Shown here one piece after another: positions 1-11,361 of a stretch of 64,000 nt of DNA. Every line of letters begins with the position of its first letter. The first letter of the stretch is position 1. Both the position numbers and the translations under genes were made by a program. Location: assembly GCA_019239415.1 (NCBI GenBank), contig JAFAZW010000038.1, positions 1 to 64,000 on the forward strand, given 5' to 3'. The DNA comes from Alphaproteobacteria bacterium (GTDB lineage: Bacteria > Pseudomonadota > Alphaproteobacteria > Sphingomonadales > Sphingomonadaceae). The notes beneath the pieces were generated by a model. The model worked only from the letters and a program-made list of their open reading frames with translations, was not told where the DNA came from and made no database searches.

Positions 1-912
1 CAGGAAATTTCCCATCTCGTTGCATTCGAGGAATATCCACTGGCCGTCGCTGTCTACGATGAAATCGAAACAGGCGAAGACGATCCTGAGGCGGCGGCAG
101 AACCAACGGCAAAGTGCGCTCACCCCGTCCGGAATGGAGATTTCTTCGCAGCCGAGCATGGCGGTCCTTGGAGCATTTCGCCAGTCCAGCGACGTTACGT
201 CGGACGCCTGCGAGTCGAGCCGGATCGCGAACATGCTGCTTCCGATCGTGGTGATCCGCACCTCGAAGCTTTTGCGGACGCGCAATTGGTAGATGGCAGG
301 ACAGAGGGAAACGTCCGCCGAGTCGACAATCTCCTCATCGACGACCTCGGTGGATACGGCGAGCGCGGCTCCATCCTGGGCGAGCCAGTTCATCGGGAGA
401 ATCGGCTTGCATATCGTTTCGTCACCGCACGCGGCATGGGATCGAATGAAGTCGACAACTTCGTCTCGCGAGCTGGAGACGAGCGTCTTCGGGATCTGGA
501 AGCCGGCTTCCACAGCGATCTTCAGCTGGAATGCCTTGTTATCGACGAGAAGATACGAGGACGGAGGATTGACGCAGAGCGGAGTTGCGCTTTCCAGATG
601 CAGATGCATCGCATCCCTGACCTCGCGCCACGCAGCCTGCGCGTATTTTCTGTCGGCGGGATGGCTGCCGCTGGGCAGAACCATCGCGCCGGAGCGGCGG
701 AACCAGATCGAGTCGTACCCGCTCAGCCTGAGATCGGAGCCGCCCCGGCCGAAGCGCCACTCTTCGGAGACGCCGGGCTCGAATGAGAGCGACTCCCGCT
801 GCGGGATATCGGTGAGGAAGACGACGCAATTCTCGACGCCGAGTTCAGTCAGCCCCCACCGGACCGCGGCGGCGTGGGTGTCACCCGGCACCGAGAAGGT
901 GAGGATTTTCAA
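1..912 (-). CDS. MvdC/MvdD-like ATP-grasp RiPP maturase (3' end cut by window edge)
   Basis: Reverse-strand frame open from position 1 to a TTG at 912: (M)KILTFSVPGDTHAAAVRWGLTELGVENCVVFLTDIPQ... to ...DFIVDSDGQWIFLECNEMGNFL; parallels the second copy at 23691-24821 (IWFRR and FLExNEMGN motifs). Missing from the ORF track because no stop lies in the window. Confidence 0.75.
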   Translation of the reverse strand, partial: MKILTFSVPGDTHAAAVRWGLTELGVENCVVFLTDIPQRESLSFEPGVSEEWRFGRGGSDLRLSGYDSIWFRRSGAMVLPSGSHPADRKYAQAAWREVRDAMHLHLESATPLCVNPPSSYLLVDNKAFQLKIAVEAGFQIPKTLVSSSRDEVVDFIRSHAACGDETICKPILPMNWLAQDGAALAVSTEVVDEEIVDSADVSLCPAIYQLRVRKSFEVRITTIGSSMFAIRLDSQASDVTSLDWRNAPRTAMLGCEEISIPDGVSALCRWFCRRLRIVFACFDFIVDSDGQWIFLECNEMGNFL

Positions 913-966
913 GTCAGCCAAAAAAAGGGCGGGCAACATATGTGCCCGCCCGACCAATTTCAGAAG

Positions 967-1149
967 TCACTCGCCGCCCATGGTCCGCGGGTCGGGCTGC
1001 TTTTCCCAGTCCCCCTGAGGACTGACGTTAGTACGAACCGCCGTGTCGATAGGCGGACCAGGATTTCCGTCATCGCCGCCAGCAACGCACTCGATCTCGG
1101 CTTCGGTGAGAGGCCGGGCAAGTCTGCGACCGATGATTCTGTCTTTCAT
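967..1149 (-). CDS. Putative RiPP precursor peptide A (60 aa)
   Basis: MKDRIIGRRLARPLTEAEIECVAGGDDGNPGPPIDTAVRTNVSPQGDWEKQPDPRTMGGE; GGAG ribosome site upstream; directly 5' of the ATP-grasp; shares leader with peptide B. Confidence 0.65.
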   Translation of the reverse strand: MKDRIIGRRLARPLTEAEIECVAGGDDGNPGPPIDTAVRTNVSPQGDWEKQPDPRTMGGE

Positions 1150-1359
1150 CACCATCTCCACGCTGAGGTGCGCTCGAACGCGCTCAGAAAAAATTGCACA
1201 GTTGCGGAACGCACGCAACGGCGATTCATCGGGGCCGCGAGACCGACAACTATATCGCTCATGCTGGGGTCGACTCGACGAATTGCGCCTAATTGGTTTT
1301 GCAGTCTTTAGCTTTTCCGGTGGAGGCAGCCCCAGCGTTATTGGCGAGAGGTGGTCGCG

Positions 1360-2586
1360 CTAACCCGGCACTCCGCTTTCTATCGATCCGATCAACAGCG
1401 TCTCGACGGTCTCGCCCGCGGCGGCGGCGGGCGCGTGGGGCAGGCGCCGTACCAGGGCGTTGGCCGCGGCGAGCGGCGCCTGGAGGCTGCTGTCGAGGCG
1501 AGCATCGGGCGCGACCCAGAGGTGGCCGTCGCGGTCGGCGCCGAGGCGGGCGCGCCAATAGACTTCGCGGCTGCCGCCTTCGGGCAACGCGGCGGTCAGC
1601 GCGGCGAAGAGCGGCGGCTCGGCGCCGGTCCGGCCAAGCAGGGCGAAGAGGAGGGGCTTCAGCAGCAGGTGGGCGCAGACGAAGGCGGAGGCCGGGTTGC
1701 CGGGCAGACCCAGGACCAGCCGCCGATCCGCGAAGCGCGCGTGCCAGCAGGGCTTGCCGGGCTGCACGGCGATCCGTTCGAAGACGGTGCGCGCGCCGAG
1801 CGACCGGATCAGCGGGCGCAGCACGTCGCGGTCCCCGACCGAAGCGCCGCCGAGGGGGACGATGATGTCGGAGGTCAGATCGGCCGCCCGGAGCGCTTCC
1901 TCGCACCGCCTGAAGTCGTCGGGCAGGATCGGGTGGAGGACCGGCTCGCCTCCCCAGCCGGCGATGAGCTCGGCCAGTGCATAGCCGGCGGAGTTGACGA
2001 TGCAGCCGCTCCGGAGCGGCGAGCCCGGCTCGCGCAGCTCGTCGCCGGAAGGGAGGACGGCGACCCGCGGGCGCCTGCGAACCGCGAGCATGTCCAGGTT
2101 GGCGGCGGCGGCGAGCCCGAGGCGCGCGGGGGTGAGGACCTGGCCGGCGCGGATCAGGATCTCGCCCCGGCGGAAATCGCCGCCGGCGGGACGGACGAAG
2201 CTCGCCGGTCCGGGCTCGCCGAGGATCCGGATCCGCTCGCCTTGCGCCTCGACGATTTCCTGGACGACGATGCGTTCCGCACCGTTCGGGACGACGCCCC
2301 CGGTCGCGATCCTGACCGCCGTGCCGGCCGTCACAATGCCCCCGAACGGCGCACCCGCGGGCGCTTCGCCGATGACGGTGAGGGCGGCACCGCTGCGCGC
2401 GTCTTGTGCTCGGACCGCGTAGCCGTCCATGGCGGATACGGGCCACGGCGGCTGGTCGCGTGCGGCGACGACGTCTGCGGCGGCGGTGCGGCGGCCGCAG
2501 TGCCCGATCGGCCGGGTCTCGGGCTCGACGGGAGACAGGTCGGCGAGCAGCAGCGCCCGGGCCTCGTCCAGCGGGAGCGGGGTCAT
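1360..2586 (-). CDS. moeA: Molybdopterin molybdenumtransferase MoeA
   Basis: [14 protein letters not shown]...[10 protein letters not shown]...[10 protein letters not shown]; in moco operon. Confidence 0.92.
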   Translation of the reverse strand: MTPLPLDEARALLLADLSPVEPETRPIGHCGRRTAAADVVAARDQPPWPVSAMDGYAVRAQDARSGAALTVIGEAPAGAPFGGIVTAGTAVRIATGGVVPNGAERIVVQEIVEAQGERIRILGEPGPASFVRPAGGDFRRGEILIRAGQVLTPARLGLAAAANLDMLAVRRRPRVAVLPSGDELREPGSPLRSGCIVNSAGYALAELIAGWGGEPVLHPILPDDFRRCEEALRAADLTSDIIVPLGGASVGDRDVLRPLIRSLGARTVFERIAVQPGKPCWHARFADRRLVLGLPGNPASAFVCAHLLLKPLLFALLGRTGAEPPLFAALTAALPEGGSREVYWRARLGADRDGHLWVAPDARLDSSLQAPLAAANALVRRLPHAPAAAAGETVETLLIGSIESGVPG

Positions 2587-3071
2587 TCGTCCCGCCGCCA
2601 GTCGCCCGACTTGCCGCCTTTCTTCTCGCTCAGCGCGATGTCGCCGATGCTCATGCCGCGATCGACCGATTTCAACATGTCGTAGAGCGTGAGGCAGGCG
2701 ACCGAGACGGCCGTCAGCGCTTCCATCTCGACTCCCGTCCGGCCGACGGTCTTCGCCTCGGCGGTGACGGTGAAGCCGGGGCGATTCCTGTCGGGGACGA
2801 CCGCGACGACCACCGACGTCAGCGGCAGCGGGTGACAGAGGGGAATGAGGTCCCCCACCTTCTTCGCGGCCATTATGCCGGCCAGCTCCGCAATCCGGGC
2901 GACGTCGCCCTTTGGGCCCTCTCCGCGGAGCGCGCGGTCCAGCGTCGACGGCATCATGCCGACCCGGCCGCGTGCCACGGCCGAGCGCACGGTTTCCGCC
3001 TTGGCCGAGACGTCGACCATGTGCGGGCGGCCGGATTCGTCGAAATGGCTGAGCTCGTCCGCCATCGTCAT
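2583..3071 (-). CDS. moaC: Cyclic pyranopterin monophosphate synthase MoaC
   Basis: [14 protein letters not shown]...[10 protein letters not shown]...[25 protein letters not shown]. Confidence 0.95.
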   Translation of the reverse strand: MTMADELSHFDESGRPHMVDVSAKAETVRSAVARGRVGMMPSTLDRALRGEGPKGDVARIAELAGIMAAKKVGDLIPLCHPLPLTSVVVAVVPDRNRPGFTVTAEAKTVGRTGVEMEALTAVSVACLTLYDMLKSVDRGMSIGDIALSEKKGGKSGDWRRDE

Positions 3072-3589
3072 TCCTCGAGCCGCGGCATGATCTCGACCAG
3101 GTTGCACGGCCGGGTCCGCGCGTCGAGCTGCGGAGCGATGACCTGCTCCCATCCGTCCCGCACCGCTCCGCCGGAGCCGGGGAGGCAGAAGACGAAGGTG
3201 CCGCGGGCGACGCCGGCGCAGGCCCGGGACTGGATCGTCGACAGCCCCACCGACCGGAAGCTGACATTGTGGAAGACGACCGCGAACCCTTCGATGACCT
3301 TGTCGAACAGCGGCGCCACCGCCTCCACAGTGACGTCCCTGCCGGTGAGGCCGGTGCCGCCGGTGGTGATGACGACGTCCACCTGCGGGTCCCCGATCCA
3401 GGCGCCCACCGCAGAGCGTATCGCCTCGACATCGTCCGGAACGATCGCGCGCCCCGCGAGGCGATGGCCCGCCGTCGAGATCGCCGCCGCCAGGTAGGCG
3501 CCGGACGTGTCGGTCTCCTCGGTGCGGGTGTCGGACACGGTCAGCACCGCGACCCGGACCGGAACGAAGCCGCTCGCGGTCACGCCCAC
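3068..3589 (-). CDS. moaB: Molybdenum cofactor biosynthesis protein B
   Basis: [16 protein letters not shown]...[13 protein letters not shown]...[13 protein letters not shown]. Confidence 0.93.
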   Translation of the reverse strand: MGVTASGFVPVRVAVLTVSDTRTEETDTSGAYLAAAISTAGHRLAGRAIVPDDVEAIRSAVGAWIGDPQVDVVITTGGTGLTGRDVTVEAVAPLFDKVIEGFAVVFHNVSFRSVGLSTIQSRACAGVARGTFVFCLPGSGGAVRDGWEQVIAPQLDARTRPCNLVEIMPRLEE

Positions 3590-4026
3590 CTCGCCCTGTC
3601 GTCATGGTCGACGGCGCGCGCCTCGATCCACCGCGAGCCGTTCGGCCCATGCTCGCGCTTCCAGAAGGGCGCTTCGGTCTTGAGCCGGTCCATCATGTAG
3701 TCGACAGCCTCGAATGCCGCGCGCCGGTGCGCCGCCGCTGCCGCGACGAACACGATCGCCTCGCCGGGCGCGAGCGTGCCGGTCCGGTGGACGATGACGT
3801 ATCCGATGAGGCCGAAGCGGCCGTGCGCCTCCGCGCCGATCGCGGCGACGCTGCGTTCCGTCAGGGGGGGGTAATGTTCCAGCTCCAGCGTGGCTATCTC
3901 GCCGCCATCGCTGTCGCCCCGGACCAGGCCGAGAAAGGAGGCGACGCCCCCGGCGCCGCCGACGCGGCCGGCGAAGGCCGCGAGCTCGGCGGCGGGGTCG
4001 AACGGCGCGGCCTGGACGCGGATCAT
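3580..4026 (-). CDS. moaE: Molybdopterin synthase catalytic subunit MoaE
   Basis: [27 protein letters not shown]...[32 protein letters not shown]. Confidence 0.92.
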   Translation of the reverse strand: MIRVQAAPFDPAAELAAFAGRVGGAGGVASFLGLVRGDSDGGEIATLELEHYPPLTERSVAAIGAEAHGRFGLIGYVIVHRTGTLAPGEAIVFVAAAAAHRRAAFEAVDYMMDRLKTEAPFWKREHGPNGSRWIEARAVDHDDRARWA

Positions 4027-4262
4027 CCGCCGCTCACGGGCGGGAGGAAGGCGATCTCGTCGCCGTCGTCGAGCGGGGTCTGCCGCGGATGCAGCTCGGC
4101 ATTGACCGCGATCCTGACCGAAGGTTCGCGCAGGGCCGGATGCTCCGCGGCGAGCCAGTCGCGCAGGCGTTCCGTGTCCCGCACGCCTGCCGGCAGCGTC
4201 ACGGTGAGCGCACCGGCGCCGACGGACTCGCGCAGCCGTCCGAGGAACAGGATCGTCGCCAT
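4023..4262 (-). CDS. moaD: Molybdopterin synthase sulfur carrier MoaD
   Basis: ATILFLGRLRE...LPPVSGG C-terminal GG, between moaE and moaA. Confidence 0.9.
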   Translation of the reverse strand: MATILFLGRLRESVGAGALTVTLPAGVRDTERLRDWLAAEHPALREPSVRIAVNAELHPRQTPLDDGDEIAFLPPVSGG

Positions 4263-5245
4263 CAGCCGCCGGTCACGGACATGTGCCGTTCGACCGCCGG
4301 CGGCCGTCGGGCGCCGATCGCGAAATCATGGCCCTGCGGCTTGCGGCCGATCGCCGCGTCGATGGCGGCATCGAGCAGGACGTCGTCCGCCGAGGCGCGC
4401 AGCGGCGTGCCCAGATCGGCCTTCGCCGGCTGGCCGAGGCACAGATACAGTTCGCCGGTACAGGTCACCCGCACCCGGTTGCAGCCGTCGCAGAAATTGC
4501 GGCTGAGCGGCGCGATGAAGCCGATCGTGCCGCCTTCGTCGGTGCGCACGTAGCGCGCCGGCCCGCCGGTGCGGCGGGCGAGGTCGGTGAGGGCCCAGCG
4601 GCGCTCGAAGCGGGCGCGGACCTCGCCCAGCGGCACGAACTGGTCGACGCGGTCCGCCTCGACCGAACCCATCGGCATCACCTCGATGACGGTGAGGTCG
4701 GCGCCGCGCGCATCGGCCCATTCCGCGAGGGCGACGAGATCGTCGAGATTGTCGGAGCGAAGCGCGACGGCGTTGATCTTGACGGCGAGGCCGGCGGCGA
4801 GCGCCGCGTCGACGCCGGCAATGGCCTCCTCGACCCGACCGCCGCGGGTGATCCGCGCGTAGGTCGCGGCATCGAGGCTGTCGAGCGAGACGTTGACGCG
4901 GCGGACCCCGCAGCGCGCGAGATCGGCCGCGTGGCGCGCCAGTCGCGTGCCGTTGGTCGTCAGGGTCAGCTCGTCGAGGTCGCCGCTGCGCAGGAAGCGC
5001 GACAGGCCGGCCACGAGCTCCATGAAATCCCGCCGGACCAGCGGCTCCCCGCCGGTCAGCCTGAGCTTGCGCACGCCTTTGCGGATGAAGGCGGCGGCGA
5101 GGCGGTCGAGCTCGGCGAGCGAGAGCAGGTCGGCGCGCGGCAGGAAGGACATCCGCTCCGGCATGCAATAGGTGCAGCGCAGGTCGCAGCGGTCGGTCAC
5201 CGACAGCCGCAAATAGCTGATTGTCCGTCCAAACGGGTCGATCAC
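4262..5245 (-). CDS. moaA: GTP 3',8-cyclase MoaA (radical SAM), GTG start
   Basis: [30 protein letters not shown]...[11 protein letters not shown]...[10 protein letters not shown]. Confidence 0.93.
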   Translation of the reverse strand: MIDPFGRTISYLRLSVTDRCDLRCTYCMPERMSFLPRADLLSLAELDRLAAAFIRKGVRKLRLTGGEPLVRRDFMELVAGLSRFLRSGDLDELTLTTNGTRLARHAADLARCGVRRVNVSLDSLDAATYARITRGGRVEEAIAGVDAALAAGLAVKINAVALRSDNLDDLVALAEWADARGADLTVIEVMPMGSVEADRVDQFVPLGEVRARFERRWALTDLARRTGGPARYVRTDEGGTIGFIAPLSRNFCDGCNRVRVTCTGELYLCLGQPAKADLGTPLRASADDVLLDAAIDAAIGRKPQGHDFAIGARRPPAVERHMSVTGG

Positions 5246-6009
5246 GCGCCGGCTCCCAGGGTCTCGCCATAGAAGCGGATGCCCAGCCGGACGGCAATAT
5301 AGAGAATGAGCAGAGCCGTGAGGATGCGGACATATTTGGGGTCGAGCCGACGGCTGCCGAGCGTCGCGCCGATCAGGCCGCCGGCCAGCACGGCCGGAAA
5401 CAGCGGCCAGTGCGCGGCGAGGAAGGCGCCGGCAGCCGCCCGATCCTTGGCGAGCTGCCCGGCGAGACCCGCGATCGAATTGGCGAGGATGAACACGGCC
5501 GAGGTGCCGGCGATGGCCCGGGGCGTCCCCCATCGCAGCAGGTAGAGCAGAGGCGCCAGGAAGATGCCGCCGCCGATCCCCACCAGGCCGGCGAGGAAGC
5601 CCAGTCCGCCGCCGGCCATCGCGTACGCCCAGGATGAGGCGAAGCGCGGCGGCCCCTCGCGCTGCCAGCGCGGCGGCCACAGCATCAGCAGCGCCGCGCA
5701 GAACAGCGACACGGCGAGCAGCCCCACGAAGAGCGCCTCCGCCACGACCAGCCGCCCGCCCAGCCAGGCCAGCGGGACGGACAAAGCGAGGAGCGGCCAG
5801 ATGCGACCCCAGTCGACATGGCCCGATCGCGCGAACCGCCAGCTCCCCATCGCTACGACCAGGATGTTGCAGGCGAGCGAGACGACCGGCACCGCGCGAT
5901 AGTCGCTCCCCGCCAGCACGAGCAGCGCGCTGTAGGTCGAGCCGCCGCCGAACCCCACCGCGCCGTACAGCAAGGCGGTGACGAAGAAGAACGGCGCCAA
6001 GATGGGCAT
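5242..6009 (-). CDS. TauE/SafE (TSUP) family membrane transporter
   Basis: [15 protein letters not shown]...[16 protein letters not shown] multi-TM protein. Confidence 0.85.
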   Translation of the reverse strand: MPILAPFFFVTALLYGAVGFGGGSTYSALLVLAGSDYRAVPVVSLACNILVVAMGSWRFARSGHVDWGRIWPLLALSVPLAWLGGRLVVAEALFVGLLAVSLFCAALLMLWPPRWQREGPPRFASSWAYAMAGGGLGFLAGLVGIGGGIFLAPLLYLLRWGTPRAIAGTSAVFILANSIAGLAGQLAKDRAAAGAFLAAHWPLFPAVLAGGLIGATLGSRRLDPKYVRILTALLILYIAVRLGIRFYGETLGAGA

Positions 6010-6015
6010 GGGGGT

Positions 6016-8145
6016 CTAGCGGCCGGCGGGGGTCCGCGCCTTGGCGACCCGCCGCCAGTGATGGAGCAGGAATTCCGTATAGCCGTTCGGCTGCTCGCGC
6101 GCCTTGAAGATGAGATCCTTCGCGGCGAGGAATGCGGCGCCGTCGAAGCCCGGGGCCATCGGGGTGTAGTACGGATCCCCCGCATTCTGCCCATCCACGA
6201 CGACGGCCATCCGCCGGAGGGTATCCATCACCTCGGCTTCGGACACGAGGCCATGGCGAAGCCAGTTGCCGAGATGCTGCGCGCTGATCCTCAGCGTCGC
6301 GCGGTCCTCCATCAGCCCGACGCTGTGGATGTCGGGAACCTTGGAACAGCCGACGCCCTGGTCGATCCAGCGGACGACGTAGCCGAGGATGCCCTGGCAG
6401 TTATTCTCGATCTCCTCCCTGATCTCCTCGGCCGAAGGCCTGGCCTCGCCGAGGAGCGGCGCCGTCAGCAGCCGCTCCAGGCCTCCCGTCGCCGGCGCTC
6501 GCGACAAGCGGGCCTGGACGGCGTCGACGTCGACCTGGTGATAATGGAGCGCGTGCAGCACCGCGGCGGTCGGGGAGGGCACCCATGCCGTGCTCGCGCC
6601 GCTGGCGGGATGGGCCGATTTCTGCGCGAGCATGTCCGCCATCCGGTCGGGCGCCGCCCACATCCCCTTGCCGATCTGCGCCCGCCCCTTGAACCCGCAG
6701 GCGAGGGCGATCCCCACATTGCGCTCTTCATAGGCCTGCAGCCACGCCTCGCTCTTCATGGCGTTCTTCCGCACCACGGCGCCGCGCTCCATCGCCGTGT
6801 GGATTTCGTCGCCGGTGCGATCGAGGAAGCCGGTGTTGACGAAGACGATCCGCTCCCGCGCCGCGTGGATGCAGGCGGCGAGGTTGGCGCTGGTCCGTCG
6901 CTCCTCGTCCATGACGCCGATCTTGATCGTGTTTTCCGCGAGCCCGAGGATCCGCTCGACCCGGGCGAACAGTCGAACCGCCAGATCGACCTCGTCGGGC
7001 CCGTGCAGCTTGGGCTTGACGACGTAGATCGAGCCGTGGCGGCTGTTGGGGGCGCGGCCGACGCCGCTGTGGAGCGCGCACAGCGCGGTCACCAGCGCGT
7101 CGAGCACCGTCTCGGATGTCGGGCTCCCCTGCCAGCGCACGGCATCGGTGGCGATGTGATGGCCGACATTGCGGACGAGCAGCAACGACCGGCCGGAGAG
7201 GGTGACCGTTCCTCCCCTCGGCCGTTCATAGGCCCGGTCGCCGGCAAGCCTGCGCTCCTTCGCGACCCCGCCCTTGTCGACCAGCGCCGTCAGCGAGCCG
7301 TTCATCAGGCCCAGCCAGTTGCGGTAGACGAGCACCTTGTCGGCCGCGTCCACCGCGGCGACCGAATCCTCGCAGTCGATGATCGTGCTCACCGCCGCCT
7401 CGAGGAGGATGTCGGCCACCCCGGCCGGGTCGTCGCGGCCGGGACTCTTGCCGCGATCGATCACGATCTCGACGTGAAGGCCGTTGTTGCGGAGGAGGAG
7501 CGCGGCCGGGTCGTCCGGGTCGCCGCGGAAGCCGACGAACTTGTCCGGGTCGGCCAGGCCCGTCGGCCCGCCCTCCCGCTCGGCCGCCGCCTGGCCGCCC
7601 TCCACCCGATAGCCGGTGACCTTTGCATGGCTTCCCGCCGTCAGGGGGAATGCCTCGTCGAGGAACGCCTTGGCCCGCGCGATCACGGCGGCCCCGCGCC
7701 GCACGTCGTAGCCGCCGCCTTGGGCGGGGACCGGTGCGATCGCGTCGGTCCCATAGAGCGCGTCGTAGAGGCTCCCCCAGCGCGCATTGGCGGCGTTGAG
7801 CGCATAGCGGGCGTTGTTGGCGGGAACCACCAGCTGAGGCCCCGCGATCAGCGCCAGTTCGTCGTCGACGTTCGAGGTCGCGATCGTGAAGGGGGGCGGC
7901 TCCGGCTGGAGATAGCCGATTCGCTCGAGGAAGGCGCGCTCGCTCGCCGTATCGGGCTGCCGGTCGATCTCCTCCTGGAGCGTGTCGCGGACGCCGAGCA
8001 GGCGGCGATTGATCGGCTCGAACCATGCGATCAGGTCCGCGAAACCGCGCCAGAAGGGGTCGGCCTCGATCCCGGTGCCCGGGAGCGCTTCCTGCTCGAC
8101 GAAGCCGCGCAGCGCGGGGTCGATCGTGAGTTCGGGCTCATCCAT
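6016..8145 (-). CDS. glcB: Malate synthase G
   Basis: [26 protein letters not shown]...[18 protein letters not shown]...[26 protein letters not shown]; approx. 709 aa. Confidence 0.95.
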   Translation of the reverse strand: MDEPELTIDPALRGFVEQEALPGTGIEADPFWRGFADLIAWFEPINRRLLGVRDTLQEEIDRQPDTASERAFLERIGYLQPEPPPFTIATSNVDDELALIAGPQLVVPANNARYALNAANARWGSLYDALYGTDAIAPVPAQGGGYDVRRGAAVIARAKAFLDEAFPLTAGSHAKVTGYRVEGGQAAAEREGGPTGLADPDKFVGFRGDPDDPAALLLRNNGLHVEIVIDRGKSPGRDDPAGVADILLEAAVSTIIDCEDSVAAVDAADKVLVYRNWLGLMNGSLTALVDKGGVAKERRLAGDRAYERPRGGTVTLSGRSLLLVRNVGHHIATDAVRWQGSPTSETVLDALVTALCALHSGVGRAPNSRHGSIYVVKPKLHGPDEVDLAVRLFARVERILGLAENTIKIGVMDEERRTSANLAACIHAARERIVFVNTGFLDRTGDEIHTAMERGAVVRKNAMKSEAWLQAYEERNVGIALACGFKGRAQIGKGMWAAPDRMADMLAQKSAHPASGASTAWVPSPTAAVLHALHYHQVDVDAVQARLSRAPATGGLERLLTAPLLGEARPSAEEIREEIENNCQGILGYVVRWIDQGVGCSKVPDIHSVGLMEDRATLRISAQHLGNWLRHGLVSEAEVMDTLRRMAVVVDGQNAGDPYYTPMAPGFDGAAFLAAKDLIFKAREQPNGYTEFLLHHWRRVAKARTPAGR

Positions 8146-8265
8146 TGTCGCGCGGCTCCGGCGTGTCGAGGGCGGTTCGAGCGCCTTAAACCCGCCGCCG
8201 GAGCAGGAGTCCACCAGCCGATGCGATATGCTTGCGTTGCGGCCTGCTTCGGTTACGCCTGCGGC

Positions 8266-9654
8266 ATGAGCGAGTTCGAGCGGCAGGATGCGGCATACTC
8301 AAGCCAGTCCATCGCGGCCGGACCTGGGCCCGACAGCCTGCTCGAGCGGCGTTTCGAGCTCAGCGCCAGGGGCACCACGCTGCGCGCCGAGATCCTCGCG
8401 GGCGTCACGACCTTCCTGACCATGGCCTATATCGTGCTGGTCAACCCGGCCATCCTCGGCCAGGCGGGGATGCCGGTGGCGGCGGTCGCGGCGGCGACGT
8501 GCCTCGCCGCCGGCTTCGCCTCGATCCTGATGGGGCTCAACGCCAACGTTCCGCTCGCGCTGGCGCCCGGCATGGGGCTCAACGCCTATTTCAGCTTCAC
8601 CGTCGTCCAGGCGATGCATGTGCCGTGGCCGGTCGCTTTGGGCTGCGTCTTCGTCTCCGGCGTCGCATTCCTGCTCCTGACCTTCGCCGGCGTGCGCCAG
8701 CTCATCGTCGCCGCGATCCCGCCGCACCTGTTCGCCGCCGTCGCCGGCGGGATCGGCCTGTTCATCGCCCTCATCGGCCTCAAGAATGCCGGAATCGTCG
8801 CCACCAGCCCCGCGACCTCGGTGACGCTCGGCGACCTCCACGCCCCGGGAGCCGGTCTGGCCCTGTTCGGACTCCTGGTGACGGCGGCGCTCACCGCGTG
8901 GCGGGTGCGCGGCGCCATCCTGATCGGCATCGTCGCGACGAGCCTCGCCGGCTGGGCGCTCGGCGTCGTCGCCTTCAAGCCGCAGCCCTACGACCTCAGC
9001 GCAATCGCGCAGACCGCCTTCCATCTCGACCTCGCCGGCGTGTTCGGCCTGTCGGGAGGCCGCGGCCTCGGCCTGTTCGAGATCCTCTTCGTGTTCCTGT
9101 TCGTCGACCTGTTCGACAATATCGGCACCCTGGTCGGCGTCACGCGCCGCGCCGGCCTGATCGCCGGGGACGGGCGGATCCCGAAGCTCAACCGGATCCT
9201 CCTGACCGACTCCATCGCGACCATCTTCGGCAGCCTCGCCGGAACCAGCACCGTCACCTCCTATGTGGAGAGCGCCGCCGGCGTCCAGGCGGGCGGCCGC
9301 ACCGGCCTCACCGCGATCGTCACCGGTTTCCTGTTCCTGGCGGCGATGTTCGCGGCCCCCTACGCCCAGCTCGTGCCCCTCGCCGCGACGGCGCCCGCGC
9401 TGATCCTCGTCGGCGCGCTGATGATGGCCCCATTGGCCGACATCGCCTGGGACGATCCCGAGATCGCCATTCCGGCCTTCCTCACCCTGGCGCTGATCCC
9501 GCTCACCTTTTCGATCGCCAACGGCCTCGCCTTCGGGATCACCGCCTACGCCCTTCTGAAGCTTGTGCGGGGGAAGATTTCACGACGCGATTGGCTGCTG
9601 CTGGCGCTTTCGACCTTGTTCGTCGCGCGCTTCGTCTGGCTGTCGGCGGGGTAA
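8266..9654 (+). CDS. NCS2 family (AzgA-like) purine permease
   Basis: [33 protein letters not shown]...[11 protein letters not shown]. Confidence 0.92.
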   Translation: MSEFERQDAAYSSQSIAAGPGPDSLLERRFELSARGTTLRAEILAGVTTFLTMAYIVLVNPAILGQAGMPVAAVAAATCLAAGFASILMGLNANVPLALAPGMGLNAYFSFTVVQAMHVPWPVALGCVFVSGVAFLLLTFAGVRQLIVAAIPPHLFAAVAGGIGLFIALIGLKNAGIVATSPATSVTLGDLHAPGAGLALFGLLVTAALTAWRVRGAILIGIVATSLAGWALGVVAFKPQPYDLSAIAQTAFHLDLAGVFGLSGGRGLGLFEILFVFLFVDLFDNIGTLVGVTRRAGLIAGDGRIPKLNRILLTDSIATIFGSLAGTSTVTSYVESAAGVQAGGRTGLTAIVTGFLFLAAMFAAPYAQLVPLAATAPALILVGALMMAPLADIAWDDPEIAIPAFLTLALIPLTFSIANGLAFGITAYALLKLVRGKISRRDWLLLALSTLFVARFVWLSAG

Positions 9655-9698
9655 GGTAGAGGCGTGGCCTGGTGTCGGAGGCCGACACGTCGGCGCCG

Positions 9699-11036
9699 TC
9701 AGGGCGACGCCTTGTCGGGGCCGAGGAGGCCTCTGAACTTGCCGGCCCGGTCGAGCTCGATCGCGACGAGCAAGGTCCGATCGGGGTAGACGAGCGTGAA
9801 CTCGTCGAAGCCGAACCCATCGGGGCGTCGAAAGTGGATGGCCTGCGGATCGCCGAGCGGCTGCAGGCGGCGGTGCGCGGCCGCAAAGGCTGCGCGGCCG
9901 GGCTCCCCCGTGTCCGCTGCCAGCAAAGTGTAATCGGGCTCAGGTGCGGCCCGGCCGGCGAGGAGGCGGCGCAGCATCGCCTTCGAGCCCTTGAGCGGCA
10001 CGGTGCGCGGCGTGAATTTCGGGGCGGGAGATGCCGCTTCGATCGTAGCGGCGGCGGGCGATCGGCCGAGGCGGCGCAGCGCAGCGGCGAGCGCATCCGC
10101 GTCGGGCACCGCGATATCGGGCTGCACCCCGCGGCCCTCCCAGTTGGATCCGGTAACGGGGCTCTCCGCGCGACCTGTCGGAATGAGGGCCATGACATTG
10201 TGTCCGACCGCAACAGCCTGCCCCGGGTTCGCGCCGCCACCGGTCGTCTCGCCGACGAGGGTGCCGAGCTTCAGCGTCTGAATGTCGTAGGCGAGCTCCT
10301 CGCCGCCCGAAAAGGTGTGGCCGCCGATGAGAACATAAACGGGCAGGCCGGCGAAGCTGACCGGGGTCGGCTCGCTGAAGAACGCCTTGCGCGTGACGTC
10401 GGTCGTCCCCGCCTTGCGCCAGACGATACGATTGATTTCGATCCGCTTGCCAGCAGGCAGGAGATAGCTGACCAGGTAGCTCACCGCTGCCGGATCGCCG
10501 CCGTGATTGCCGCGCACGTCGAGGATCAGAGCACGACTGCCCTTCAGTCCCGCCATGGCGCGGTCGAGCGCAGGTTTGAACGCCCAGGGATTGGCGAAGC
10601 CGGCGATTTCCAGATAGGCGATCCCGCCCGCAAGCCTGCCCGCCCGGATAATTCCAGCCTCGTCCGGCGGAATCGACGCGATGCTCAGGCCCGGCCCGTC
10701 CCTTGCAACGAACACCGCGAGATGCCCGTCGTGGAGGACGCCGTGGAGGTCGTCGGTCAGCCGACGGGCGAAGGACGGCAGGTCGGTGAACCGATCGTAG
10801 GCGCCCGCGGCAGCGGCGGCGGTGATCGCGGCGGCACCCTTCTCGCCGAGGTCCGGGTAGACGTATCGGTTGCGCAACTCGGTCGCCAATTGGGTCACGA
10901 TCGCTTTGCGGGCGGCCGGGTCGAGCGCGGCCGATGGGACCGACGAAGCGCTCGGCGCGGAGGTTTGCGCAATCGTCGGCGCGGCAACCGTGGCGAAGAG
11001 CAAGGAGACGAACACCGCGGTGGGCCGAAAACGCAT
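9699..11036 (-). CDS. S41 family peptidase, secreted
   Basis: Signal peptide, GSRALILDVRGNHGGDPAAVSYL and GHTFSGGEELAYDIQTLK motifs. Confidence 0.85.
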   Translation of the reverse strand: MRFRPTAVFVSLLFATVAAPTIAQTSAPSASSVPSAALDPAARKAIVTQLATELRNRYVYPDLGEKGAAAITAAAAAGAYDRFTDLPSFARRLTDDLHGVLHDGHLAVFVARDGPGLSIASIPPDEAGIIRAGRLAGGIAYLEIAGFANPWAFKPALDRAMAGLKGSRALILDVRGNHGGDPAAVSYLVSYLLPAGKRIEINRIVWRKAGTTDVTRKAFFSEPTPVSFAGLPVYVLIGGHTFSGGEELAYDIQTLKLGTLVGETTGGGANPGQAVAVGHNVMALIPTGRAESPVTGSNWEGRGVQPDIAVPDADALAAALRRLGRSPAAATIEAASPAPKFTPRTVPLKGSKAMLRRLLAGRAAPEPDYTLLAADTGEPGRAAFAAAHRRLQPLGDPQAIHFRRPDGFGFDEFTLVYPDRTLLVAIELDRAGKFRGLLGPDKASP

Positions 11037-11170
11037 CGATTTGTCCTCAGCGACCGGGGTTCAGACTTGTGCAACACAGTGCCGCATGCGCTATCCTGGT
11101 GCAAGAACCGCCAAGCGGACGAGGCCGACGGCCACCCTGAACGCACGGCGCCTGGGGGGATCCGCGCCGA

Positions 11171-11347
11171 TCACCGGCCCTGGCCCCGATCGCGCTCACC
11201 TTCTCGATCGCCCAACGGCTTGGCGTTCGGCATCACCGCCCACGCCCTTCTGAAGCCGTGCGCGGGAAGATTTCGGGGAGCGACTGGCTGCTGCTGGCTC
11301 TGTCGGCCCTGTTCGTCGCGCGCTTCGCGTGGCTGTCGAAGGGGTGA
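11171..11347 (+). pseudogene. Diverged, frameshifted 3' fragment of the NCS2 permease gene
   Basis: ATCGCGCTCACCTTCTCGATCGCC..GGCGTTCGGCATCACCGCC..GCCCTTCTGAAG..TGGCTGCTGCTGGC..GTTCGTCGCGCGCTTCG parallels 9497-9654. Confidence 0.8.
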
Positions 11348-11361
11348 GGGCTCGCCCTGGA

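Noticed and set aside
5818-9654. 1278-aa plus-strand ORF
   Set aside because: The N-terminal ~800 codons are antisense to malate synthase and TauE; only the permease from 8266 is supported.
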